From an uncultured Fibrobacterota bacterium (GTDB lineage Bacteria > Fibrobacterota > Chitinivibrionia > Chitinivibrionales > Chitinispirillaceae), in contig CAISVC010000191.1 in the NCBI GenBank assembly GCA_903888815.1, forward strand, positions 1-6,756: a DNA stretch of 6,756 nucleotides, read 5' to 3'. Position numbers and translations under genes: made by a program. The notes under the pieces were generated by a model. That model searched no databases. It was not told the DNA's origin and saw nothing but the letters and a program-made list of their open reading frames with translations. The number at the start of each line of letters is the position of its first letter. Position 1 is the stretch's first letter. Of this stretch, positions 1-5,775 are shown piece after piece.

Positions 1-456
1 AACAAGAGCGGATCCGTCGATGCCGATCTCCGCTTCGACGCAGTCGTAATAGGGCTGCAAATCGTCGAGGTCGATGGGCCAATCCTGAAGTGTTGCACCA
101 TCAGGCGCACCGAACCTGCTGCGCGGGGAAAAATCCTCGTCCTTCATACGGAAAAAAAAGCCGGACATCACCCGGGTTCCGCCTCCGACACAGGTCGCTG
201 TCCAGAGATGGCTGGCAAAAAGCGGAGATGCGTTCCCGTAATAGATTTCCCTTTTGCCTTTTGCATCATCAGGCCTAAACATGGGCATGCGGCATACGGT
301 CAATTCATCTTTTTTAAGGTCTCTGTCAGAATAATGCGGACCTCGTTCAAGCAGTGCCACTTTTAAACCATTCCGGGAGAGTACGGCTGCAGCAGGTGCG
401 CCGCCGGCACCGCTGCCGATAATACATACGTCGTACATTTTCCCTGTTTCAGACAT
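1..456 (-). CDS. GMC-type FAD-dependent oxidoreductase, N-terminal part (3' end outside window)
   Basis: The visible 152 residues form the FAD-binding start of a glucose-methanol-choline family dehydrogenase, closest in style to the FAD subunit of gluconate 2-dehydrogenase. A dinucleotide-binding motif IIGSGAGG (residues 12-19, GxGxxG) is followed by the acidic ADP-ribose-binding position E38 in LLERG. A GGGTRVMSG motif (91-99) fits the family's second FAD-contact region, and DWPIDLDDLQPYY (125-137) matches the family's W-P-[IL]-x-x-x-D-L-x-P-Y-Y signature. Family members oxidise sugars, polyols or alcohols; the substrate cannot be read here because the catalytic C-terminal domain is missing. 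There is no signal peptide. The ATG overlaps the end of the upstream subunit 3 gene by 8 bases, so the two are probably translationally coupled; a second ATG lies seven codons in. In the family the flavoprotein is usually exported folded together with subunit 3. The assignment to the family is firm, the substrate is unknown. Confidence 0.93.
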   Translation of the reverse strand, partial: MSETGKMYDVCIIGSGAGGAPAAAVLSRNGLKVALLERGPHYSDRDLKKDELTVCRMPMFRPDDAKGKREIYYGNASPLFASHLWTATCVGGGTRVMSGFFFRMKDEDFSPRSRFGAPDGATLQDWPIDLDDLQPYYDCVEAEIGIDGSALV

Positions 457-979
457 ACATCCATTCTTTTTTAAACGTACCGTCGAGGATCTGCCAGGCG
501 CGGGCATTGCGGTTCCCGCCGTGCAGAGGATCACTGAAACAACCTTCTATGGTCATATCGACGAGCGTGTAGAAATCATTCCGTATTCCAGGGTACAAAT
601 GGTCGGCTTTGCCGGATGCGATAAAATCCAGAAGCGCAACCCGGCCTTCAGGGTGCATTGCTGAAAAGCCGTTTTTACCGGCTTTGCGACTTGCGGCATC
701 CAGGTATTCGGTTATCCGCTGCAGCGAAGGAATATAGCGCCTGAAATACAAGGCAGTACTCTGGTTTGCACAATACGTGTCGATGCCCAGTGCTGATGCG
801 CCCGGCTCGCTGTCTTCCGGGTAGATATATTCGGCAATAAGCGCGGCTGTTTGCAGCTCATGATCGGAAAGAGGGTGGATTTTCAGCCGGTTGAACAATG
901 AGGTAGCTTTACTGACCGGAAACAGCAACCAGAAGACGGCAAAGGATGCTAGTATTCCTAGAAACGTCCTTTTTTTCAT
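449..979 (-). CDS. gluconate 2-dehydrogenase subunit 3 family protein
   Basis: This 176-residue protein matches the small gamma subunit that accompanies GMC-type periplasmic dehydrogenases. The C-terminal part carries the family signature: YPGIRNDFY (129-137), then MTIEGCFSDPLHGGN (142-156, compare the usual T-x-E-G-F-F-x-D-P-x-Y-G-G-N) and AWQIL (161-165). The N-terminus has a signal or anchor (about 6-24) after MKKRTFLG, which resembles a Tat motif with K-R instead of R-R. In characterised enzymes this subunit supplies the Tat signal and carries the signal-less FAD subunit across the membrane; that role is inferred here. It starts 3 bases after the cytochrome b-like gene and overlaps the GMC gene by 8 bases. 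No Shine-Dalgarno sequence precedes its ATG, so re-initiation after the upstream gene is likely. No heme or metal motif is visible. Confidence 0.9.
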   Translation of the reverse strand: MKKRTFLGILASFAVFWLLFPVSKATSLFNRLKIHPLSDHELQTAALIAEYIYPEDSEPGASALGIDTYCANQSTALYFRRYIPSLQRITEYLDAASRKAGKNGFSAMHPEGRVALLDFIASGKADHLYPGIRNDFYTLVDMTIEGCFSDPLHGGNRNARAWQILDGTFKKEWMYV

Positions 980-982
980 GTT

Positions 983-1621
983 TTACACTATGTTTCTGAA
1001 AAAATATGCGATAATGATCAGAACGGTTACATAAGCGGCAAACCGGGTCGAATGCCGGACAACAGGATTTCTATTGTCTGAATTTAGTATCGTTTTTGAA
1101 TATTTCAGCAATAGATACAGCAAATACAGGATCAGGCCGGGAATAATCAGCGCATGAAAAAGAAATGTCCTGAAAAACACCATGGAAAAATCGTCAAAAA
1201 GCAACGGTAACGACGTACCGGGAGCAGGTGGAGTGAGAAATGCTTTTTTCAGAACGGAAACTGCCTGCTGATCTGCCGAGAGCATCAGCCCGGTAATTTT
1301 CCCGGAAATACCCAGGGTAAGAATAATAATCGGCAGAACAATCAATCGCAGTTTTATCCGGTATTGAATTTTGATAATCAAAGCAGCGCCGGCGAAAACC
1401 AGACACAGCGGGAGAATAATCAAAGCCGACAGGGAATGAATTGCAAGCACGATACGGCCGGCAAAAACCGATTCTTTCAGATTCAGAATCGATACAAGAG
1501 CCTTTTCCGGAACGGGGATATAATACCATGCAAGGCAGCATCCGGAAAGTGCGGCAGTCAGAATGCTGTAGTGCAGAAGATCTTTTGCAATACGGCTTAT
1601 TTTACGAGCGATAAAATCCAT
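983..1621 (-). CDS. cytochrome b6-like integral membrane protein, apparently single-heme
   Basis: This 212-residue protein has about five membrane segments (roughly 18-36, 55-84, 91-114, 148-174, 193-210). The first four follow the pattern of the cytochrome b/b6 N-terminal domain: CLAWYYIP with a following A-x-x-SI (29-45) at the end of helix A, RIVLAIH (56-62) opening helix B, GLMLSADQQA (111-120) where b6 has GYLLPWDQ, and PPAPG (131-135) followed by FFRTFLFHALIIP (149-161) on helix D. Positive charges after helices B and D place H62 and H156 on the periplasmic side, where the bL heme ligands sit. The partner positions 14 residues on are F76 and L170, so the bH ligands are absent. The PEWY quinol-site domain (subunit IV) is also absent. 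The gene sits directly between the Rieske and subunit 3 genes. The likely role, by inference, is a membrane anchor and electron conduit to or from quinone. The start ATG has only a weak ribosome binding site. Confidence 0.75.
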   Translation of the reverse strand: MDFIARKISRIAKDLLHYSILTAALSGCCLAWYYIPVPEKALVSILNLKESVFAGRIVLAIHSLSALIILPLCLVFAGAALIIKIQYRIKLRLIVLPIIILTLGISGKITGLMLSADQQAVSVLKKAFLTPPAPGTSLPLLFDDFSMVFFRTFLFHALIIPGLILYLLYLLLKYSKTILNSDNRNPVVRHSTRFAAYVTVLIIIAYFFRNIV

Positions 1622-1672
1622 CGAATGCTCATGTAACTATCGGAGTGAAATTCATTGCATCGGCTCTTCGGG

Positions 1673-2146
1673 TTACTCAATATACCTGAACGAACAGTAT
1701 ACTGTTCTGCCGGGATCAACGACCAGAACCTTTTCTCTGTTTTTATAAATATAATAGTAATCGAGCTGTTTTTCGGCAGGCCCCTTGACCGGATTGCCGT
1801 AAAGGTCGAATCGGGCATTATGGCATGGGCAGAACAGCTGATCGGCATCAAGACGAAGCATGCAGCTGCGATGGGTACAGGCATCGCTCATTACAAATAA
1901 TCCTCTGCTGTCGCGCATGATGAAAAAACGCATCTTTTCATCATGGACCATCTGGCCGGGTTTGTACTTTGAAAATGCACCTATCGTCAATCCGGCTGAA
2001 GGCGGTCTGAAGAAAAAAAAGTTTTTCAGGGCACAGAGCATTCCGCCCGCCCAGAGTACGGTAAGGCCGCCCAGAAAAGCGCGCAGGAATTCTCTCCGTT
2101 TTTCAGGGAAGTGATAGCGCTGCTGTGTCGGGATAGATTCGCGCAC
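1673..2146 (-). CDS. Rieske [2Fe-2S] iron-sulfur protein, Tat-type N-terminal anchor
   Basis: This 157-residue protein has both Rieske boxes: CTHRSC (90-95) gives ligands C90 and H92, and CPCHNARFD (106-114) gives ligands C106 and H109, while C95 and C108 can form the conserved disulfide. The later KGPAEKQL (121-128) matches the family's Pro-loop (GPA-x-x-x-L). An N-terminal KRREFLRAFLGG (16-27) followed by a hydrophobic stretch to about 40 is a twin-arginine signal anchor, as usual for Rieske subunits, so the cluster domain should face the periplasm. Box II has N110, A111 and F113 where high-potential Rieske proteins have Gly, Ser and Tyr, so a lowered midpoint potential is expected. The start is GTG, the only ordinary start codon upstream of the twin arginines, with GCGAGG eight bases before it. 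It overlaps the upstream lipoprotein gene by 44 bases. The cytochrome b-like gene follows after 51 bases. The family is certain; the redox partners are inferred from gene order. Confidence 0.95.
   Translation of the reverse strand: MRESIPTQQRYHFPEKRREFLRAFLGGLTVLWAGGMLCALKNFFFFRPPSAGLTIGAFSKYKPGQMVHDEKMRFFIMRDSRGLFVMSDACTHRSCMLRLDADQLFCPCHNARFDLYGNPVKGPAEKQLDYYYIYKNREKVLVVDPGRTVYCSFRYIE
1692..1707. repeat. perfect 16-base palindrome GAACAGTATACTGTTC
   Basis: The two halves GAACAGTA and TACTGTTC are exact reverse complements with no spacer. The site lies in the last codons of the Rieske gene, about 70 bases before the start of the cytochrome b-like gene. It could be a binding site for a dimeric regulator or a chance feature of the coding sequence. 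It has no T-tract, so it is not a typical terminator. Confidence 0.4.
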
Positions 2147-3026
2147 CTTCGGGGCCTCGCTGGTGGATGGTGGTCTCTTTTATTATTTCCACGGTATTAT
2201 CCGGGAGTTTTTTTTCTACGGCAAGGTTCATTGTCTCATCGACCAGACCGGCGTTTTTAAAATATTTACGGTCTATGACAAACGTGCCGATGAAGTCGAA
2301 CCTGTTGCCTTCTTCCGTGGATTGTCCGTCAAGAGCGTAGTAGCTCATGATCTGTATGCCATTGCGGTAGTCAACGCCATTGCACGTATATACCGGCATG
2401 CTCTGCTGTGCAACAGCTCTGGTACAGACACTCTGACCCGTTATCCAGGAATGGCCGGCTGCTATTGGAAAAGGATCCGGGACAAGGAGCGTCGTCAGCC
2501 ATGAATTGCTTGATGTCGGTGAAGTGGCGAACGAACCGACATCGAACAGCGCGGGTACTACTTTCTGCCGTCCGTCGGGCACATGGGTCAATACGCCGTG
2601 ATCCTCATAGGCACAATGCAGGATCGCGGTATCGGTCTTCATGAAATACCGTAAAATACTGTTTGAATCCAGTTGATCCCTGAAGGCGGCTTGCTGGTAG
2701 CATTGGGGATATACCGGCTGATTTTTTCCATTCACCAAAAGCCCTGTGGGTTGCGCTGTAATGGTCCTGAAGAATGAGGAGTCCTGAACGGCCGAAGCGA
2801 GGGAGCCGTTCACCAGGAGCGTGCAGCACCGGGTTCCGTAAAACATGGCTGTGTCACCGGGAATCAACATAAAATAGCGGTCGGTGAATTGATACACCTT
2901 TTCATTACCTGGGGGCGGCGAAAAAGTGTATGATGCAAGGGAATCGGATTCCCTGTAGTTGCATTGGAGAAGCAGTGCCGCACAAAGCAAGGGGGAAAAG
3001 CAGTATCTTTCAATCGCTTGTTGCAT
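2103..3026 (-). CDS. putative lipoprotein B, unknown function, related to its upstream neighbour
   Basis: I do not recognise a named family. From the chosen ATG the 307-residue product begins with a short n-region, a hydrophobic core (9-21) and C22 in ALLLQC, an imperfect lipobox, which suggests a lipoprotein signal. The rest is Tyr/Thr-rich and looks beta-structured, with cysteines at 67, 68, 109, 138, 201 and 215. Residues 57-87 (PGDTAMFYGTRCCTLLVNGSL then FFRTI) line up with residues 61-94 of the lipoprotein encoded just upstream, so the two are probably diverged paralogues over at least this domain. Two earlier in-frame ATGs exist (3065 and 3047). I chose 3026 because GGAAAG lies nine bases before it and the signal peptide then starts cleanly; 3047 is the main alternative. 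The 3' end overlaps the Rieske gene by 44 bases, tying this envelope protein to the redox genes. Confidence 0.7.
   Translation of the reverse strand: MQQAIERYCFSPLLCAALLLQCNYRESDSLASYTFSPPPGNEKVYQFTDRYFMLIPGDTAMFYGTRCCTLLVNGSLASAVQDSSFFRTITAQPTGLLVNGKNQPVYPQCYQQAAFRDQLDSNSILRYFMKTDTAILHCAYEDHGVLTHVPDGRQKVVPALFDVGSFATSPTSSNSWLTTLLVPDPFPIAAGHSWITGQSVCTRAVAQQSMPVYTCNGVDYRNGIQIMSYYALDGQSTEEGNRFDFIGTFVIDRKYFKNAGLVDETMNLAVEKKLPDNTVEIIKETTIHQRGPEGARIYPDTAALSLP
2155..2160 (-). promoter_or_regulatory. Shine-Dalgarno site supporting the GTG start of the Rieske gene
   Basis: GCGAGG lies eight bases before the GTG at 2146, inside the coding region of the preceding lipoprotein. It supports the GTG start and hence the 44-base gene overlap; no other ordinary start codon lies upstream of the twin-arginine motif. 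Confidence 0.65.
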
Positions 3027-3054
3027 TGACCTGTTCTTTCCAACCATTTCCTGC

Positions 3055-4395
3055 CTACTGCGCATTCAGCATGAGGTGTTCTTTATACGTTTTTGTCTGG
3101 CCGTCGACATTTCTGGTCTGAATTGTGGTTTCCGCGTTCCAGGACAACAGTGTTGCCGCACGAGCAGGGTTATAGACAAAAACAATATTCTCAAAACCGA
3201 TGGCAAGGGTAATCGCACCGGATACATAGACAGGATTGCTGTTTTCCCGAATGGTTCTGCAGAGGGGATAATAACATTTGAAAGCATAATATATCAGGTC
3301 TCTCTGCGAGCTGTTCGCGCCTTTATACTCAATAAGTGCCTGACCTGGAAATTGCACCGAAAGCAGCGCCGAACCCGGCAGTACGGGTATATCCGTTCCA
3401 TAAAGGGGCGTAACCTCCCAGTTGAGGGATGTTGTAAAGGGGTATGGCGAAATTTTTCTGCTTGCAAGCGTATGCATCCCCATACCGTCTTTGTAGGAGA
3501 GTTGCTGGATCTGTGAAAAATTTACCGCGATGTAGCGTTCGATCACGCTTGAAGGAGGCGCAACAACAGACGGTCTTTCCTCAAATTGCAGAATATGGAC
3601 TCGCGGCGATGACAGATGTATCTTGAACATCCTCGGCTGTTCGGCATCATAAAAAAAATCGAACTCGCGTAAAAACAGTTCAACATTAAACCACTTCAGT
3701 GCTTCCGTCGCATACTCTGAAAGTGTCCCTCCTGTTATGGTGCCGGTAGTATCCGCCATGATCGATTCGTTAATAAACCGGTTGAGCTGGGGCTGGAGGT
3801 CCTGGAAAGGTGCTATTTCCAGGATTCTATGCCGGTAGCGGTAATAGAAATCCTGCGTCGCAATAATTTTATTACATGCGGCAAGTATTACCGTTTTCTG
3901 AGCATCGGAAGGCATTTGTGCGGTTGAACAGGTCTGTGCGATCGCGGCAAAACTGGAAGAATCGATAAAGTCAGCAAGCAGCGACCCGATTATAAGATCA
4001 TTTCTGTTGTTGATCAGATACGCCACGGTCGACCAGTTGTTTATATCTTCCATTTTGATCTGGGCGCGGCCGATAGTCGAACCGTCAATGGACAGTAACG
4101 TGTCCTTGCGGTGAACTATTCGGAAATAGGCGTTGTCGTATTCCGTACTATTTTTAAGCGTATCATTGACAGTCAGAGAACATATTTTTGTTCCGGTAAA
4201 GACCGTTGAGTCGCCGAAGGTCGTGTTGAACAGGTAAAGAAATTCGAACCTGTATTCCGGATCTTCCCTCATCTGCAGATTGGCATCGGCCGCCCTTTCA
4301 GCGTCCGTGATTTTCATGCATCCGTCCGATACTATCATCAGGAAAAAGAGTGCGGCAAGCATACGCACGATTGTCACGTAAGGCCGGTTTTTCAT
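3055..4395 (-). CDS. putative lipoprotein A, unknown function, related to its downstream neighbour
   Basis: This 446-residue secreted protein belongs to no family I can name. A basic N-terminus, a hydrophobic core (about 12-22) and C26 in VSDGC suggest a lipoprotein signal, although the lipobox is weak because Asp sits at -2. Residues 61-80 (GDSTVFTGTKICSLTVNDTL) match a segment of the next lipoprotein, sharing the pattern GD[ST]xxFxGTxxCxLxVNxxL followed by [YF]FR; the remaining sequence is longer and only loosely comparable. Other cysteines lie at 72, 156, 174, 374 and 379. Part of the middle (about 135-250) looks helical and the C-terminal third looks beta-rich. The start is clear: ATG overlaps the previous gene's TGA by four bases, with AAGG eight bases upstream. 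Co-translation with the upstream barrel suggests a shared outer-membrane task, but none can be named. Confidence 0.75.
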   Translation of the reverse strand: MKNRPYVTIVRMLAALFFLMIVSDGCMKITDAERAADANLQMREDPEYRFEFLYLFNTTFGDSTVFTGTKICSLTVNDTLKNSTEYDNAYFRIVHRKDTLLSIDGSTIGRAQIKMEDINNWSTVAYLINNRNDLIIGSLLADFIDSSSFAAIAQTCSTAQMPSDAQKTVILAACNKIIATQDFYYRYRHRILEIAPFQDLQPQLNRFINESIMADTTGTITGGTLSEYATEALKWFNVELFLREFDFFYDAEQPRMFKIHLSSPRVHILQFEERPSVVAPPSSVIERYIAVNFSQIQQLSYKDGMGMHTLASRKISPYPFTTSLNWEVTPLYGTDIPVLPGSALLSVQFPGQALIEYKGANSSQRDLIYYAFKCYYPLCRTIRENSNPVYVSGAITLAIGFENIVFVYNPARAATLLSWNAETTIQTRNVDGQTKTYKEHLMLNAQ

Positions 4396-5351
4396 AGGAA
4401 GAACCTTAATCCTACGGATACCGGAAAGTATATGATGCTGCCCGATAGACGGACCGGAATACTTTTGGCGTCGTTTTTAGCGTCCGGATCGACTAGGCCG
4501 TACTGGCAGCTCCCATCGATAACAACGGTTCCGTACCCGTAAAACACCTCCAGTCCGGCACCCGCGCCGATAAATGGCTCAAACCGTTTGCGTGAGGAGG
4601 TGGTATTGATATCCTGAATCACGACCGACGACTGCCGGGCGCCGTCCGGATATACCGTCACGCTTTCCTTTCTTACGAATTGACTGCCCGCAGTCAGCAG
4701 CGCACCTTCAAAGTCCGCATAAAAGTAAGGTATGCATCTGCCGATTTTAAAACGCATCCCGAATTTCAGGGGAAGCGAGATATAATTCATGAGTTCCTGG
4801 GTATTGAAAACGGTCTTCTGGTCCAGGATTGAAGAGGCGATTTCCTGATGAAGCGCGAACTTCAATTGCACGTAGCGGAATGCAATGCCTGCAAAAAAAC
4901 GTTTTTTAATGGGAATAAGCACTCCTATATCATAGAAATAATCAGCGTTACAGCTTGTAGAAATATTTTCGGGTTCGCGAACGGTAAACCGCGTTATGCT
5001 GACACCGCGGGAAATATCGAGCAGCAGGTCGAATGGAACTTTTTTCGATGCCGTATTCCGAAAATCTTCCTGAAAATTGAGACTGTCGGCCAGCGCCTCT
5101 GTTTTTACGCTGTCCGCTGCTTCCTTAAGCGGCAATGAATCGGAATGATTAACGCTGCTTTCAGACTTGCCGGCCTGATTCGCTGCCGCGCTGTCAGACA
5201 TGGCAGGCCGGGTACTTGTCATGGTGTCGGAAATAATGCTCTGCGGCCCGGCAGTGGAATCGGGCGGAGAAGAAACCGTATCGTTCTGGCCGTAAACGGC
5301 ACCCGTCAGGAGCAGGCATGCGATCGCGGCCGGGAACATGGTCTGTATCAT
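4392..5351 (-). CDS. outer-membrane beta-barrel protein with long low-complexity leader
   Basis: The 319-residue product has a Sec signal peptide (about 1-21, ending GAVYGQ), then a stretch rich in Ser, Asp, Ala and Thr (about 22-100) that should be disordered, and then a C-terminal domain (about 106-319) of alternating aromatic/hydrophobic strands. Examples are FAGIAFRYVQL, ISLPLKFGMRF and the terminal FPVSVGLRFFL. The general look is that of small PorT/OmpW-like eight-stranded outer-membrane barrels, judged from pattern only. The final residue is Leu after two Phe, an acceptable but not ideal barrel-assembly signal. It lies 14 bases after the small lipoprotein gene and overlaps lipoprotein A by four bases. 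The start ATG at 5351 has no good ribosome binding site; a second ATG four codons in is possible and leaves the signal peptide intact. Its role is unknown. Confidence 0.78.
   Translation of the reverse strand: MIQTMFPAAIACLLLTGAVYGQNDTVSSPPDSTAGPQSIISDTMTSTRPAMSDSAAANQAGKSESSVNHSDSLPLKEAADSVKTEALADSLNFQEDFRNTASKKVPFDLLLDISRGVSITRFTVREPENISTSCNADYFYDIGVLIPIKKRFFAGIAFRYVQLKFALHQEIASSILDQKTVFNTQELMNYISLPLKFGMRFKIGRCIPYFYADFEGALLTAGSQFVRKESVTVYPDGARQSSVVIQDINTTSSRKRFEPFIGAGAGLEVFYGYGTVVIDGSCQYGLVDPDAKNDAKSIPVRLSGSIIYFPVSVGLRFFL
4404..4407 (-). promoter_or_regulatory. ribosome binding site of lipoprotein A
   Basis: AAGG lies eight bases before the ATG at 4395, within the last codons of the upstream barrel gene. 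Together with the four-base ATGA overlap it suggests coupled translation of the two genes. Confidence 0.5.
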
Positions 5352-5365
5352 AGAAAAAGCCGTTC

Positions 5366-5755
5366 TTAATGAAGTTTATGAAGATTCAGCACAGGTTCTG
5401 CTTTTGCGGTATTCAGCGAATCGCCTTTGGAATCATTTTTTTTAACGTGCGTGGTATCGTCCTGTGTTTTAAGGTTCTTTTCGCTGCGTTCGTTTCCGGC
5501 ATTGACGACGCTCTTGAAAAGGGGCTGCAGCGGCCTTATGTCAAGCATCGAAGTCGTGACACCCTTATCAATGATGAAAAACTGGCCCGAAGCGCTGGCG
5601 CTGCTGGTGCCTGCGCCCGTTGCTGTAGGAATATACGGCATCATGCCGCCTCCGCACGCGTATGACGAAACGATAATCGAGAGTACGCTAACCGCCGCGG
5701 ACGTTACGGCGGCTTTTACAACCCGCGTGAACGTCTTCGTTTTTATTTCCTGCAT
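5366..5755 (-). CDS. small putative lipoprotein, unknown function
   Basis: This 129-residue protein resembles nothing I can name. A basic N-terminus (KTKTFTRVVK) is followed by a hydrophobic core (about 15-31) and SYAC with Cys at 34, then GGG, which fits a lipoprotein signal and a flexible tether. The mature part is Gly/Ser/Ala-rich near the tether (about 46-57). It has a short ordered-looking segment, FFIIDKGVTTSMLDIRPLQPLF (59-80, quoted here as FFIIDKGV and LDIRPLQPLF), and ends in a charged Lys/Asp/Asn-rich tail (about 88-129). A longer reading frame starts at 5776. The start at 5755 is preferred because a near-perfect GGGGAGG lies seven bases before it, the strongest ribosome binding site in the window. 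It sits between two barrel genes, so an accessory role at the outer membrane is plausible. Confidence 0.75.
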   Translation of the reverse strand: MQEIKTKTFTRVVKAAVTSAAVSVLSIIVSSYACGGGMMPYIPTATGAGTSSASASGQFFIIDKGVTTSMLDIRPLQPLFKSVVNAGNERSEKNLKTQDDTTHVKKNDSKGDSLNTAKAEPVLNLHKLH

Positions 5756-5762
5756 ACGACAG

Positions 5763-5769
5763 CCTCCCC
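5763..5769 (-). promoter_or_regulatory. strong Shine-Dalgarno site of the small lipoprotein gene
   Basis: GGGGAGG lies seven bases before the ATG at 5755. It is the best ribosome binding site in the window and decides for the shorter reading of this gene over the ATG at 5776, which overlaps the previous stop codon. It also suggests that this lipoprotein is translated more strongly than its neighbours, most of which have weak sites. Confidence 0.8.
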
Positions 5770-5775
5770 GGAACA

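Noticed and set aside
90..278. Plus-strand open frame of 62 codons
   Set aside because: It lies entirely opposite the clearly coding GMC gene, and its His/Arg/Ser-rich translation has no domain or signal features.
983..1621. Cytochrome b-like protein as a NarI or b561-type subunit
   Set aside because: Helix A end (LAWYYIP), GLMLSADQQA and the FFRTFLFHALIIP pattern follow cytochrome b/b6, and the histidine placement does not fit the other families; a profile search would settle it.
1692..1707. Palindrome as an SOS (LexA) box
   Set aside because: The GAAC and GTTC half-sites resemble the Gram-positive SOS box, but the spacing is eight rather than four bases, and nothing nearby suggests a DNA-damage function.
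1738..1762. AT-rich stretch as an internal promoter for the cytochrome b-like gene
   Set aside because: Minus-strand TATATT/TATTAT-like hexamers occur, but no convincing -35 element sits at the right distance, and the segment encodes a Tyr-rich part of the Rieske protein.
2013..2020. Run of eight A (eight T on the coding strand) as a programmed frameshift site in the Rieske gene
   Set aside because: The frame is intact across it, both Rieske boxes follow in the same frame, and no alternative product or downstream structure is evident.
2959..3516. Plus-strand open frame of 185 codons
   Set aside because: It runs antisense to two lipoprotein genes with good starts and signal peptides; its translation shows no recognisable motif.
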